From assembly GCA_947489325.1 (NCBI GenBank), contig CANLDA010000007.1:1-64000 (forward strand): a stretch of 64,000 nucleotides of DNA. Direction: 5' to 3'. The notes under the pieces were generated by a model. It was not told where the DNA came from. It searched no databases and saw only the letters and a list, made by a program, of their open reading frames with translations. The stretch comes from an uncultured Paracoccaceae bacterium (GTDB lineage: Bacteria; Pseudomonadota; Alphaproteobacteria; Rhodobacterales; Rhodobacteraceae). The translations under genes and the position numbers were made by a program. The stretch's first letter is position 1; the number at the start of each line of letters is the position of its first letter. Of this stretch, positions 39,122 through 48,427 are shown one piece after another.

Positions 39122-40750
39122 TCATGAACTCCGGCTAATAAGCGCACCAAGGACAGGTGGCCGAGTGGTCGAAGGCGCACGCCTGGAAAGTGTGTAGGCG
39201 GGAGACCGTCTCCAGGGTTCGAATCCCTGTCTGTCCGCCATTATCTTCTTTTGGCAAGAAAACCCCTCTAACACCTTGAATGGTAAGGTGGTTTTTGGTG
39301 TTCGAAGTCCTTCATTTCTCGCATAGGTAATTTGCTCTGCAAAGGCCAGTCTCAGGACGATTCGTTGGGCGATTAGGTTGCCACTTTTCCAGAGTTTCCA
39401 AGGGTTTGACAGGAACTGCAGGGCGTGTTCGAACATTTGCTCGAAGGTATGCAGTGGCTTTCCCTTGTTTTGCAGTTTTTCGTCTAAAATCAGCTTCTCA
39501 CGCTCCATCTTTTCGATGCGTTTCTCGTAGGCGGTGATCAGGGTTGGGCTGTCGGCGTCCACAACGCGATCCAAGAGGCCTTCGATTTGCTTATCCAGTT
39601 TGTTGCGCTCCGTGCGGATCAGGCGCTTGTCCGCCTCCATCTGTCCCGCACGTTGCCCCCAAGCGTCTTTGAACATCTTTGACGTCATTGCAAACATGCC
39701 CTCAGACGGCGTGAGGCTTTGCATCAATTCGTCGAACTCCCCTTCCAGCACATCGCGGCGGATCGACTTGCGATAGCTGAGACAGCCTTTGGCGTGGCAG
39801 AGGTAATACGGATGTTTCTTGCCCGATTTGCTGGTGGACCAGCAGGCCGTCAGAGGTGTGTTGCAGTCATCGCAGCATACGAAGCCCCGCAAAGGGAAAT
39901 CCGCGTTGACGTCCTTGCGAGCGGGCGCTCTGGCCCCGTCCTTGATCCGTTGCTGGATCAATTCATGGGTCTCAAGTGAGATCAAACCTTCATGATGGCC
40001 TTTACGCAGCGACACACCCCATTCAGGGATTTCGATATAGCCTGCAAAATGCATGCGGGTCATTAGGCGAATAATCCGTTCAAAACGAATCGTGCCATCG
40101 GCGAAGTCTTTCGGGAAGGCAGGTTTGGACTCCAGAAACCGTTTCACTTCGGCCTGTGTTTCAAAATGACCTGAGGCAAACCCTTCCAAGGCCTCTTGGA
40201 TGATGGATGCCAAAGGTTCATCCCGCACCAGCATATTGCCATGGCCTGCAACGCGTTCGTATTTGTACCCGATGGGAGCACGGAACACCCAATATCCATT
40301 GAGCGCACGGCCCCGCATACGGTTCTTGGTTTGCTCACCGTTTTTCTGGCGTTGGTGCTGAGAGACTGAGGCCAGCAGGTTTTCGACCAGAATGCTATCG
40401 CTGTCCTCGCCAAACTCAATCGACGGGCTTTCCAACTTGCCGCCCGCTTCGGCCAGCAACGCCCGCAACTGCCAATGCCCAACTACATCCCGCGCAAAGC
40501 GATTGATGTCGTCAATGATGACAACGCAGGTTTCCTTTTGCGCTTTCAGATAGGCCAACAAGGCAATCATAGCGGGGCGATCCGCATCACCGCCCGATTT
40601 GTTATCGTTGAAGACCTCAAGCACTTCATAGCCCTTGTACCGTGCATATTCGCGGCAGCGGCTTTCCTGCGAGGCCAAGCCATCGCCCTTTTTCAACTGG
40701 GCGACGCTCGAAACGCGGGCGTAAATGACGGCGTGTTGTTTTGTTTCCAT
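39122..40750 (-). CDS. Large serine recombinase (element integrase)
   Basis: 542 residues. The N-terminal resolvase catalytic domain contains Y-A-R-V-S-S with nucleophile Ser14, and D-D-I-N-R-F-A-R. It is followed by the recombinase domain and a zinc-ribbon with paired cysteines ([10 protein letters not shown] and Y-L-C-H-A-K-G-C). A coiled-coil with many charged residues occupies about 365-430. The last 35 residues, after M-A-D-R, are encoded by host DNA: the antisense strand of tRNA-Ser and its upstream flank. In the joined circle the frame instead runs 31 residues into the right end and stops in an ATGA overlap with mobC. It overlaps the preceding 106-residue gene by one base. Confidence 0.92.
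   Translation of the reverse strand: METKQHAVIYARVSSVAQLKKGDGLASQESRCREYARYKGYEVLEVFNDNKSGGDADRPAMIALLAYLKAQKETCVVIIDDINRFARDVVGHWQLRALLAEAGGKLESPSIEFGEDSDSILVENLLASVSQHQRQKNGEQTKNRMRGRALNGYWVFRAPIGYKYERVAGHGNMLVRDEPLASIIQEALEGFASGHFETQAEVKRFLESKPAFPKDFADGTIRFERIIRLMTRMHFAGYIEIPEWGVSLRKGHHEGLISLETHELIQQRIKDGARAPARKDVNADFPLRGFVCCDDCNTPLTACWSTSKSGKKHPYYLCHAKGCLSYRKSIRRDVLEGEFDELMQSLTPSEGMFAMTSKMFKDAWGQRAGQMEADKRLIRTERNKLDKQIEGLLDRVVDADSPTLITAYEKRIEKMEREKLILDEKLQNKGKPLHTFEQMFEHALQFLSNPWKLWKSGNLIAQRIVLRLAFAEQITYARNEGLRTPKTTLPFKVLEGFSCQKKIMADRQGFEPWRRSPAYTLSRRAPSTTRPPVLGALISRSS
39151..39240 (+). tRNA. tRNA-Ser (anticodon GGA), CCA encoded; integration site
   Basis: Acceptor GGACAGG pairs with the CTGTCC-containing 3' end. 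The anticodon loop C-T-G-G-A-A-A carries GGA, a long variable arm (GCGGGAGACCGTC region) marks a serine tRNA, and the T arm is GGGTTCGAATCCC. The gene stays intact after the insertion because the last bases through CCA are duplicated as the attachment core at 39230-39241. Confidence 0.95.
39230..39241. other. Left attachment core (attL) within tRNA-Ser
   Basis: TCTGTCCGCCAT covers the last bases of the acceptor arm, the CCA and one base beyond. Read on the minus strand it is exactly four codons (M-A-D-R) of the recombinase frame. Confidence 0.8.
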
Positions 40751-41070
40751 TAAAGACTCCCTTTCTGTTGCGCGTCAGTCTCGGCGGCTGCGGCATGTTC
40801 AAAAACTGTTTTGGTATTGGGCAAGTTTAGCACATCCACGGCGGGCATTTCTGCCAAAGACACGTCTTTTCCACAGGCTTGCTGGACGGGGTGAACACCG
40901 AACCCAAGATCGACAAAGCTCACCATGATGGACCACAGCGCTTCGATCAGCTTGCGCTTGTCTTCGTCCGAGATATCCTCATCTTCGAAGAATGGCAGAT
41001 AGGCATCCCAATCAATCGTCAGGCGCGGCGGGGCCGTCTCGGGATTAAACTCTGGGGGGATATCGGTCAT
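40750..41070 (-). CDS. Small element protein paired with the recombinase
   Basis: 106 residues, acidic, beginning M-T-D-I-P-P-E-F. I recognise no domain. The ATG at 41070 is preferred to a much longer upstream frame, which has no conserved look and crosses the likely promoter. Its TAA overlaps the recombinase ATG by one base, so the two are translated together. It may be an accessory or directionality factor; this is inference from position only. Confidence 0.6.
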   Translation of the reverse strand: MTDIPPEFNPETAPPRLTIDWDAYLPFFEDEDISDEDKRKLIEALWSIMVSFVDLGFGVHPVQQACGKDVSLAEMPAVDVLNLPNTKTVFEHAAAAETDAQQKGSL

Positions 41071-41284
41071 AGCCTGCCTCTTTCTGCCTCTCGGCGTTTC
41101 TCTGGTTGGGGGTCTCCTTTGTTGCCTCTCACCACGAGAGAACGTAAGTGGAACATTATAGGACAATATTCCCAAGACCCAAAGCCTGAATTTTCTGGCT
41201 TCAAGGTCTGGATATCCTAAAATACCGCTGTAATGACCGTAGGTTGCGGGTAAAATCGGGTAGTATTGAGGCAAGGAATTTGTT

Positions 41285-42004
41285 GTGGATAACAATTGGA
41301 AGACAGCGACCAAAGCTGACCGTGCCGCCCTTTATCATGTCGCCCGTGCTGTTGCTGACACCACCAACCTGAGCGTAGAAGCCATTATGGAGCAGGCTTT
41401 TGGTCACAAGCTGATGGTTGGGACGGACTATCTATCAAATTTCCGAAGCGGAGCTATCGGGCGGCCCAAAGCCAAGCTGATCCACGCTTGGCTGGCAGAA
41501 CACCATGCTGAGACGGCGCATGCCGTTGATCCAAAATTGTTTCCGAAACAGCATACAGATGCATGGGCTGACTACCTCGAAGAACATGCTATCCACGGAA
41601 AATTGAGCATCGCCCGCTTCGACACATCAATGGGGTTGGTCCAGCGCAAGCGCAGTCAGCCTACTCCCGACGAAATTCTCAAACTGGGTGAGGAGTTTTG
41701 CTTCCACTTGGATAGCGACATCAATGGGTATGCTGTAGCGTTTCAGATGTACCAAGGAATCCTGCATCCGCTCCCGCTTGGCCTGAACCATGATCCAACA
41801 ACCACCATTTCGAGGGGAGATCAGTTCTTGCCGCTGGATGAGACAGGCCAACCTGACCCATTGTCCGAGGCCAGCGATCTGGGGATGCACCAGTTCATCA
41901 TCTTCGTAACGGACAGCGCATCAATGCTCCCAACTTCAAAAACTCCACCCAACATTGGTAACGACATTGCAGCTCATATTATTAGAGTTCAAGTTGTTCC
42001 TTAG
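41285..42004 (+). CDS. Hypothetical protein with a possible N-terminal helix-turn-helix
   Basis: 239 residues from a GTG start. The first 75 residues are helical, with a pattern (V-E-A-I-M-E-Q-A-F-G ... L-S-N-F-R-S-G-A-I-G-R-P-K-A-K-L) suggestive of DNA binding. The C-terminal half has several aromatic and Pro residues and no motif I recognise. It is divergent from the 106-residue gene and the recombinase, so it could regulate them. An ATG start further in cannot be excluded. Confidence 0.5.
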   Translation: MDNNWKTATKADRAALYHVARAVADTTNLSVEAIMEQAFGHKLMVGTDYLSNFRSGAIGRPKAKLIHAWLAEHHAETAHAVDPKLFPKQHTDAWADYLEEHAIHGKLSIARFDTSMGLVQRKRSQPTPDEILKLGEEFCFHLDSDINGYAVAFQMYQGILHPLPLGLNHDPTTTISRGDQFLPLDETGQPDPLSEASDLGMHQFIIFVTDSASMLPTSKTPPNIGNDIAAHIIRVQVVP

Positions 42005-42103
42005 TTGCATAGAGACTGGGCTAGATCTAAGACCTCTGTTGTTCCCAGAATTCACTAACTACATAAAACAAACGTGTTATTTTAGATGTTGAAAGGTAAC
42101 GGC

Positions 42104-42997
42104 ATGGCAAGAAACCATTTAATCATCATAGGAAATGGGTTTGATCGGCACCATGGCATCCCCTCCAAGTATTCCGACTTTGGCGCTTACCTCAAAACTC
42201 AAGACAGCACGGTTTACGATCTTGTAGAAGAATATTTCCAGCCAGATAATGATTTCTGGTGGGAATTCGAGACGCGCCTTCAAGATATCGACGTCGATCT
42301 TATCTTGGACCATGCCTCCAACTATCTTGAATCTTATGGAGCCGACGATTGGAGTGACGCCTATCATCATAGCTACCAGTGGGAAATCGATAATATCGTC
42401 TCTGGTATATCCTCAAAAATGCGAAACTATTTTGGAAATTGGATACGCAGCTTGCCGATCCCTACTGCCAGTCAAATCTCTGCAGCAGTCCAATTTCCAC
42501 AAAACGCAAAATTTCTAAACTTCAACTACACTGAAACACTTGAAAAAACATACGGCGTTAACACGGGTGACATTTTCCACATCCATGGCTGCACAAATAA
42601 TCAAAACTCTGAAATCGTTCTTGGGCACGGCTTTGAGCTATCAGATGATGAACGCCATGCCCGTGTGGTGGACGAAGATACGGATGTCAGGGTCGCTGAG
42701 GGACTTGAACTAATCGATCAGTACTTCACTGATACATTCAAACCGACTGACAAGATAATCACAGACAACCAAACGTACTTTCAAAGCCTTAATAATATTG
42801 ATGAAATTTGGATTTTGGGGCACTCACTTTCAGACGTAGATTCGCCCTACTTTTACGAAATTCTAAAACATATCAATAACTCAGCGGTGTTGTGGAAAAT
42901 TAGCTACCACAGGGACCAAATCCAAGCGATGCAAAGAGCTAGTAGTCTCGGTATTGATGTATCACGAGCTCAGTTCTTGCCGATTTCGAAATTCTAA
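42104..42997 (+). CDS. AbiH-family phage abortive-infection protein
   Basis: 297 residues opening with L-I-I-I-G-N-G-F-D-R-H-H-G-I-P-S-K-Y-S-D-F, the hallmark of AbiH. Further marks are F-L-N-F-N-Y-T-E-T-L-E, I-H-G-C and a C-terminal W-I-L-G-H-S-L-S-D-V-D. AbiH aborts phage infection by an unknown mechanism. The ATG at 42104 has AAAGGT seven bases upstream. The last 36 bases overlap the end of the convergent metallopeptidase gene. Confidence 0.88.
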   Translation: MARNHLIIIGNGFDRHHGIPSKYSDFGAYLKTQDSTVYDLVEEYFQPDNDFWWEFETRLQDIDVDLILDHASNYLESYGADDWSDAYHHSYQWEIDNIVSGISSKMRNYFGNWIRSLPIPTASQISAAVQFPQNAKFLNFNYTETLEKTYGVNTGDIFHIHGCTNNQNSEIVLGHGFELSDDERHARVVDEDTDVRVAEGLELIDQYFTDTFKPTDKIITDNQTYFQSLNNIDEIWILGHSLSDVDSPYFYEILKHINNSAVLWKISYHRDQIQAMQRASSLGIDVSRAQFLPISKF

Positions 42998-44065
42998 TTT
43001 TGATAGTACATTGGAATTGAGTTCAGCCAACTCAGCCCATTGGTTTGCGCCCACAGTTTGGAGCTTTGTATAGCCAGACACGTCCTCCAACTTGGCTATT
43101 TTCACATCTTGAAAAAAAATTTCGGCTTCGCCTAGATCGTGCTTGATGCTGTCTGCCCCAGAGATTCGAGCCAGATTGAGCGCATCAAAAAACGCAGGTA
43201 TGCTAACCTCACGATTGAAGGCGTTTTGCTCATCCTGAGACGGTAGCTCTATGGGAGCACCAACATCCATGCCTCTTATGATAGCTTTACGATGCGCAAG
43301 TATAATTGGCATTTCCACCACATGTCCCAGCAATTGGAAAATCCGCGTCGCAGCCTTAGGGTGTGATGTGTGTGGTGTGGCAAGCTTAGAATCTTCGCGT
43401 TCAATCAACATCATCATCGCAGCAATCGCAGCGACGCGCGCCCGCAAGCTTGGCCATTCATCAGCAGAATAAGCATCCAGCACTAACTCCGCCGCTTCAT
43501 GGTCGGCTTGCAATTCGAGACAAAGGGGAACCATTGCCTTGGTTACCTCACCCAGTCCGTCTATCGGGCTTGGTTTTGTCACACTGCGTGACAAGAGAGC
43601 GAAGCGTTTTCCGTGTTCAGTTTCGCTCAGAAAACTGCATCCCATGAAACAGAAATGCCCCAGTTCGAAATGCTGCATCTCATGGAATATCAACCAAACC
43701 AGAGAGACATGAATTGCATCCGCTTTATCCGCATCAAAAGGGAAACTAACTCCTGTTAAGAAGTCGTCGTCGCCAAACGCCTTAGTCCAAAGAGATGTGA
43801 GGGCTGGCACAACGCCGCCACCAACGCGGATCACAAACCTGTCGCGATCTAATTCAGCTAGTGCCCAAAAGCCTGAGTCATCGTGAAGGTCTAAACTCGG
43901 AATAACGGGAAAGGGTTTACCCGTCAGTTCTTGGTATTGTTTGAGGGCAACCAGCAAGGCATCATTTAGATGTGGAGTTCGCACTTCATACCTCACACCT
44001 TTTCTGCCGCATGATCTAAAAATTAGGACTGCAGAAAATACTATAGAATCTGAAAGATTATACAA
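42962..44065 (-). CDS. Zinc metallopeptidase-like protein, last gene of the six-gene cargo operon
   Basis: 367 residues. A zincin motif H-E-M-Q-H-F-E-L-G-H (His128, Glu129, His132) is followed about 50 residues later by L-E-L-Q-A-D-H-E-A-A-E-L, which resembles the third-ligand E-x2-x-D motif of M48-type gluzincins. There is no signal peptide and no clear membrane helix, so it probably acts in the cytoplasm. The ATG at 44065 lacks a good ribosome site; a GTG about 24-28 codons later, after GAGGT, is an alternative. It starts 23 bp after the upstream gene ends. Confidence 0.65.
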   Translation of the reverse strand: MYNLSDSIVFSAVLIFRSCGRKGVRYEVRTPHLNDALLVALKQYQELTGKPFPVIPSLDLHDDSGFWALAELDRDRFVIRVGGGVVPALTSLWTKAFGDDDFLTGVSFPFDADKADAIHVSLVWLIFHEMQHFELGHFCFMGCSFLSETEHGKRFALLSRSVTKPSPIDGLGEVTKAMVPLCLELQADHEAAELVLDAYSADEWPSLRARVAAIAAMMMLIEREDSKLATPHTSHPKAATRIFQLLGHVVEMPIILAHRKAIIRGMDVGAPIELPSQDEQNAFNREVSIPAFFDALNLARISGADSIKHDLGEAEIFFQDVKIAKLEDVSGYTKLQTVGANQWAELAELNSNVLSKLEFRNRQELSS

Positions 44066-44088
44066 ATGATCAACGAGAGGTGTTCAAG

Positions 44089-45546
44089 TTATGAAGCTGC
44101 ATCCTTTGTTCCCTCTTTAGGCGTGAAAACCACGTGGGTCTTACCATCCAATTTCCGCAAGCACTCCTGAACATCGACGCCGATCATATGTTTTGTGATT
44201 GAACCAAATGGGTGAAACTCCGCCGAAGTGCGCGTTTCGACTTGCCCATCTTCCAGTAGAAAATGATGCGTAGCACTCGGTAAAAGTTCTGGAGGGAATG
44301 GAATGGTTGCGTTCGGGTTATGATATACGTCCATTCCCTCAATCCAACTTTCTTCATATCCGTCGGAGTTGACTACAACTCTAAAATACTTCGGTTTTGA
44401 CGCATTCGGATCATTATTTGCCATGGTTCCTTCGCGTATGAGAAGGACATCATCCGCGCCGAAGCCACAATAGACGCCCATCCGATTGAATTTCGCAACC
44501 GTACCCGAGTTATTAAATATGACCGCACCTATATTTTCTGTCTCTTTTTGACGGAAAAACCCAGACGGCAATTTTTTCTTTTTCCACTGATGACGTTGAA
44601 CACGTTCAGTAATGATTTTCAGTGAACCGTCGGCGTTACGTGCTTCCTTATGTTTGTAACCAAAAAGATATAACTCTAACGCTGACCGCGTCATTGTCAT
44701 CGACAGCACAGAAGAAAAGTCTGCGACAGCTAGAGCAAAAGGTTTTCCTTTCACATGCGGCAAGTCCCAATAATTTTGTCCATGGTGTTTTTTCTTACGC
44801 TTCTTCGTAAGAGCGGTTCCAAAGCGAATAGGCATGTAGTGTTCAAGGTATTCGGCAATTTTTTCGTCTGTTGTAAGCGAAGCAGCGGTTACTTCCTCAC
44901 CACCACCTTGAGATTTCCCAATTGTAACGGCTTCTACACAGAACTCACCTTCAAGTCCTGAGCAGCAAAAATCAGGCGCAACAAACTCATCTGAGATTCC
45001 ATATCTCGCCTCAACAAAAGTTGCATACAAGTACAGCTCCCACATGCGTTGATCAAATCCAGCAGTTTGAAACTGTTCAATGAAGTTACCGTCTACATCG
45101 CCATACCATCGCATCATTAGCTCGATGATTCGTTTGGCCGCACCAAACCCTCTGTTTTCGCTCAGTTGAATGAACGAAGCATCCAAAACGGAGCGTTCTC
45201 GGACAGGTGTAAAAAAATCAATTGCATTTCCATTCTCATCTCCTTGGAAATGTGTGGATGGCTCCGCCACACTTGCTCGACTTATTTCCTGTTCCAATAG
45301 GGTACGCGCTTGGTTAGCTGTCGTGCAATGATCTGTAAGGTTTACACATCTAAACCGATGATGTTGATCCTTTGCAAAGTTAACCCCGCAATAGTCGGCG
45401 TCAATTCTGTCTTGGACGATCATTCCTACGACATGGGAAGCAGAATCTTCTTCGTACCATTCGAGCTCTTCGAAAATTGCACGGGTCATAGGATTGCGGG
45501 CATAACCAGCAATTGCGTTGAACCGTGAAGCAGAAATTTTTTTCAT
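44089..45546 (-). CDS. Hypothetical protein with a PD-(D/E)xK nuclease-like signature
   Basis: 485 residues. Around 165-215 the order W-E-L-Y-L-Y-A-T-F, then A-P-D-F-C-C, then E-F-C-V-E-A-V-T-I recalls the helix, PD and E-x-K strands of restriction-endonuclease-like folds. The final lysine is replaced, so activity is uncertain. A Lys-rich segment (K-K-R-K-K-K-H-H) follows near 250. The remainder is unrecognised. Its ATG overlaps the HNH gene stop by four bases. Confidence 0.6.
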   Translation of the reverse strand: MKKISASRFNAIAGYARNPMTRAIFEELEWYEEDSASHVVGMIVQDRIDADYCGVNFAKDQHHRFRCVNLTDHCTTANQARTLLEQEISRASVAEPSTHFQGDENGNAIDFFTPVRERSVLDASFIQLSENRGFGAAKRIIELMMRWYGDVDGNFIEQFQTAGFDQRMWELYLYATFVEARYGISDEFVAPDFCCSGLEGEFCVEAVTIGKSQGGGEEVTAASLTTDEKIAEYLEHYMPIRFGTALTKKRKKKHHGQNYWDLPHVKGKPFALAVADFSSVLSMTMTRSALELYLFGYKHKEARNADGSLKIITERVQRHQWKKKKLPSGFFRQKETENIGAVIFNNSGTVAKFNRMGVYCGFGADDVLLIREGTMANNDPNASKPKYFRVVVNSDGYEESWIEGMDVYHNPNATIPFPPELLPSATHHFLLEDGQVETRTSAEFHPFGSITKHMIGVDVQECLRKLDGKTHVVFTPKEGTKDAAS

Positions 45547-46343
45547 GCCGAACTCGCACCATTCTTCTTTGTATAAAGGGGGCTACGTGAGTTTTCTTTG
45601 CGCAACCACCTTTCATATCCACTGATCTCAGGCCCCCCTAAATTGAACGAGTACTCCTGACCAAGTATACAAATTACACAATACAATTCGCCACTTTCTG
45701 TGTGGAGGAAATCCCATTCATGGAGTACTTGGAAAACTTCTCCGCGTTCCTCTTGAACGTGGTTTTCATCATAAATTCTCCTTTCATGAAATGGCCAAAA
45801 AAGGGGCTTATCGCCTTGCCGAACATACCTTCTAAGCAACGCGATTTGCTTGTTTCTGAAGAACTCACTTTGCCAAGAGGGCAACACTCTAAGACGGTCA
45901 ACAAGCGCTTCAATGGAAACCTTCGCGAGAAACCGTGACATTAGTTTTTTATCGGGAAAAGTTGGGATCGGTACGTATGTAGTAAATGAGCTATTTGACA
46001 TTATTGCTCTGGTTATTTCATCTGTGTGGCTTTCGTTTCTCCCCTCGAACAGTACGGAGTCGCCGTCTTGTACGAACGAAACCTTGCTACGGAATTTTGG
46101 AATTATGACCTCAATTGGTGGAATTCTGCCGCGTTTGTTCCTAAGGCTTTGCCGCTGACGTAGGTGCTTGAAGAAACTTGAGTCCAAAAGAGGTTTTTCA
46201 ATTTTTCGGGCGATGTAATTATTGCAGGCGTCGCAAACAACGCCTCTAGGTAGTGTATGCTCCGTATTCCCGAGGCTTTCTGGAATTATGTGTTCAACAC
46301 TTTTGGATTCATTTGAATCTTTTTCGCAAAATATACATTTCAT
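45543..46343 (-). CDS. HNH endonuclease-like protein
   Basis: 266 residues. The N-terminus carries C-I-F-C, then S-V-E-H-I-I-P-E-S-L-G-N and C-D-A-C-N-N: a zinc-stapled HNH (HNH_5-like) nuclease with its His and Asn in place. The remaining 200 residues are an unrecognised domain that may read DNA or a ligand. It overlaps both neighbours by four bases, in the pattern ATGA. Confidence 0.82.
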   Translation of the reverse strand: MKCIFCEKDSNESKSVEHIIPESLGNTEHTLPRGVVCDACNNYIARKIEKPLLDSSFFKHLRQRQSLRNKRGRIPPIEVIIPKFRSKVSFVQDGDSVLFEGRNESHTDEITRAIMSNSSFTTYVPIPTFPDKKLMSRFLAKVSIEALVDRLRVLPSWQSEFFRNKQIALLRRYVRQGDKPLFWPFHERRIYDENHVQEERGEVFQVLHEWDFLHTESGELYCVICILGQEYSFNLGGPEISGYERWLRKENSRSPLYTKKNGASSA

Positions 46344-46891
46344 TTTAGGCTCGCATTTTTACAAAGACTGAGCTGCGCACCTTTTGTATTATGGGACACA
46401 ATGGTACATGGAATGCGTAGATCACGGGCAATTTGTGCAGTAACCAATATCGCCCTTTCTTGATGCTCTGCGACTTCATCAATGCTCCTATCGGGGCGGT
46501 CCCTAGTCGTGTCGGCCTTACGTCTTGAAAAAATTTCACAGGGATCGTCTTGTAGGAAGAAAAATTCATCCAAGCACATCTTGTCGAAAACTGACGCGGG
46601 AACTTCCTGTAGCCCTGCTCCAGTATCGATGACAGTATGACCATCCAAGACAACTAAACCATCTAGTTTTTCTACATGTCGGTCAAAGGCACAATTTAAC
46701 AAGTTTTGATTGTCTAGGACCGCTCCTAATCGAAGGTCTTCCGACGTTAGCCTAGTTGCATTTAAGAGCTGAACCTCTTCCTTAAGCAACCTACTTGCTT
46801 CGAGATGTGTGAATGATACTTCTCTGGCCAATCTGCGAAGAAAAGTCGATTTCCCGACTCCAGAAATCCCAACCAATGCTATTCGATACAT
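46340..46891 (-). CDS. P-loop NTPase / nucleotide-kinase-like protein
   Basis: 183 residues with a Walker A motif G-I-S-G-V-G-K-S-T at about 8-16. V-V-L-D-G-H appears as the second substrate or Walker B-like strand, and an Arg-rich lid T-T-R-D-R-P-D-R-S follows. The fold resembles adenylate or shikimate kinases, and also AAA_18-type ATPases. It could phosphorylate a nucleotide or sense one. It begins right after the PIN-GNAT fusion stops, without a gap. Confidence 0.72.
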   Translation of the reverse strand: MYRIALVGISGVGKSTFLRRLAREVSFTHLEASRLLKEEVQLLNATRLTSEDLRLGAVLDNQNLLNCAFDRHVEKLDGLVVLDGHTVIDTGAGLQEVPASVFDKMCLDEFFFLQDDPCEIFSRRKADTTRDRPDRSIDEVAEHQERAILVTAQIARDLRIPCTIVSHNTKGAQLSLCKNASLK

Positions 46892-48427
46892 TTACACCTC
46901 AAATCCTAAGTCCAATCGTGGCAACATTAATTTCAATTTGCCCTGTGGGATTTGGAATATTGCTTGGTTAGGATGATCTTTCATGACACCAAATGCTTGT
47001 AACTCCGACAGAGGTATTGCCTCGGCAACATACCCCGCCAACAGGAAATTGATTACCTTTACTGGTCTTTCATCTGTAGCGTTCCACACATTGAGCTGAT
47101 CTTCACTGTAGACTGATCTTCCGCCAGCCTTTCGCATGAGCTCAACGGTCGACGTTGCCAACTCCATGCTTTCGAGAATACCAATTGCAGTAATAGCTTG
47201 AGAAGGGGCGCCTTCAGATTTTCCTTTGTAAAAGAACAGTATGGAACCCTTTTCAGCAAGCTTTGCAGACGAGCGGCTGAGATAAACTTTTCGTATTGTG
47301 TTCCCTGGCCTGCGTGGACCACCTGTTAGGCCGGCGAACTCAAACATGTCCGCTTGGCGAACATCTTTCAGATCAGGAAATAACTCATCATGGTAGGCTT
47401 CCCTAATTGGGATTCCATACGCTTTGACTGGAGGCGAAGTGCAGAATCTCGGATAGTTCAGTCTATGGGCCTCGAAAGGAAGTTGCCCGTCAGTTAATTC
47501 AAGCTTCGACGTCGAAATGGGTTTCTCGTAAACACATTCCCCATCTTCCTTCTCAAATGTTTTTTGAAATCCGTAAAAACTCAGAAGTTCTATTAATGCA
47601 GCTTGTTTTGGGTAAGTGGTAACGTAAACTAAGTCATAGGAGTTTGATTGCGCAAACCATAACACTTGTTTGAGCAAAAGCTCACCTAACTTGACGCCTC
47701 GGTTTTCTGGACGGACCTTGAATGTACAAATTTTGAGGATTTTGTTGCCCGCTAGTTTGGTACCCGCTTCTAAAGAATTCTCATCTTTGTGTACTAGTAT
47801 TCCCGCAATACCACCATCTGATACAATCCAGCATTTCCGAAATTTTTCGACACACTTTGTCTTCCACCAAATGTCAAAACCGTCATAGTCCCCCCGTAAA
47901 CTATCAAATATGGGGTCATCTGTAGGAATCGTATGTGCTTCGACTTCCTCAATATAACGGATCGGCACGTCGATTGCTTCGTAGGTTGAGCGCAACAAAG
48001 ATGTTGCGTCCGCAACGAACAACAATCGGTCAGACAGCTCAGGCGCGTGTCTTCTCGCTCTCTCATGAAGCTTGCGGTCTTCGGTGACTAGGAAGTCAAC
48101 GACTCCAAGTTCTAGAGTGTGTAAAAGTGTGGCATCGACAACGTCGTTTGGTTTTCTGAGTGTGCCAAAACGCTCTGCAAGTTTCTCCTTGGTAAGACCG
48201 CGCACTTTAGATATCGCCGTAAACTTTTCAAACTTACTCAGCGATATGTTGCGTCTGTCGGCGTCTTTATCTCTTGCGAAGTCGTCTTTAGCTGCCTCGT
48301 GTACAAAAACCTGAACACTGTGCTTTGCTGCAAGTTGCACTAGCGAAGAGAAACTTGGGTTAATTTCTCTATCGTCCTCAAGGCCAATAAAAACATTTGT
48401 ATCAATGAGGTATCGCTGATGTCTCAT
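46892..48427 (-). CDS. PIN - GNAT - PUA/EVE-like triple fusion protein
   Basis: 511 residues. Residues 1-150 form a PIN ribonuclease domain with the acidic residues of L-I-D-T-N-V-F, N-D-V-V-D-A-T and V-T-E-D-R-K-L. Residues about 180-310 form a GNAT acetyltransferase domain with the acetyl-CoA loop V-R-P-E-N-R-G-V-K-L-G-E-L-L-L. The last 190 residues contain G-S-I-L-F-F-Y-K-G-K ... A-I-T-A-I-G-I-L-E, like an EVE/ASCH (PUA-fold) domain. PIN plus GNAT would combine RNA cleavage with acetylation, and the PUA-like part could bind modified nucleotides. Its start overlaps the XRE-ASCH gene by 26 bases. Confidence 0.8.
   Translation of the reverse strand: MRHQRYLIDTNVFIGLEDDREINPSFSSLVQLAAKHSVQVFVHEAAKDDFARDKDADRRNISLSKFEKFTAISKVRGLTKEKLAERFGTLRKPNDVVDATLLHTLELGVVDFLVTEDRKLHERARRHAPELSDRLLFVADATSLLRSTYEAIDVPIRYIEEVEAHTIPTDDPIFDSLRGDYDGFDIWWKTKCVEKFRKCWIVSDGGIAGILVHKDENSLEAGTKLAGNKILKICTFKVRPENRGVKLGELLLKQVLWFAQSNSYDLVYVTTYPKQAALIELLSFYGFQKTFEKEDGECVYEKPISTSKLELTDGQLPFEAHRLNYPRFCTSPPVKAYGIPIREAYHDELFPDLKDVRQADMFEFAGLTGGPRRPGNTIRKVYLSRSSAKLAEKGSILFFYKGKSEGAPSQAITAIGILESMELATSTVELMRKAGGRSVYSEDQLNVWNATDERPVKVINFLLAGYVAEAIPLSELQAFGVMKDHPNQAIFQIPQGKLKLMLPRLDLGFEV

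Noticed and set aside
39151-39240. Reading the tRNA-Ser region as an ordinary part of the recombinase gene
   Set aside because: The cloverleaf with encoded CCA is clear, and the frame there exists only because the element ends at the tRNA. The tail is host DNA rather than native recombinase sequence.
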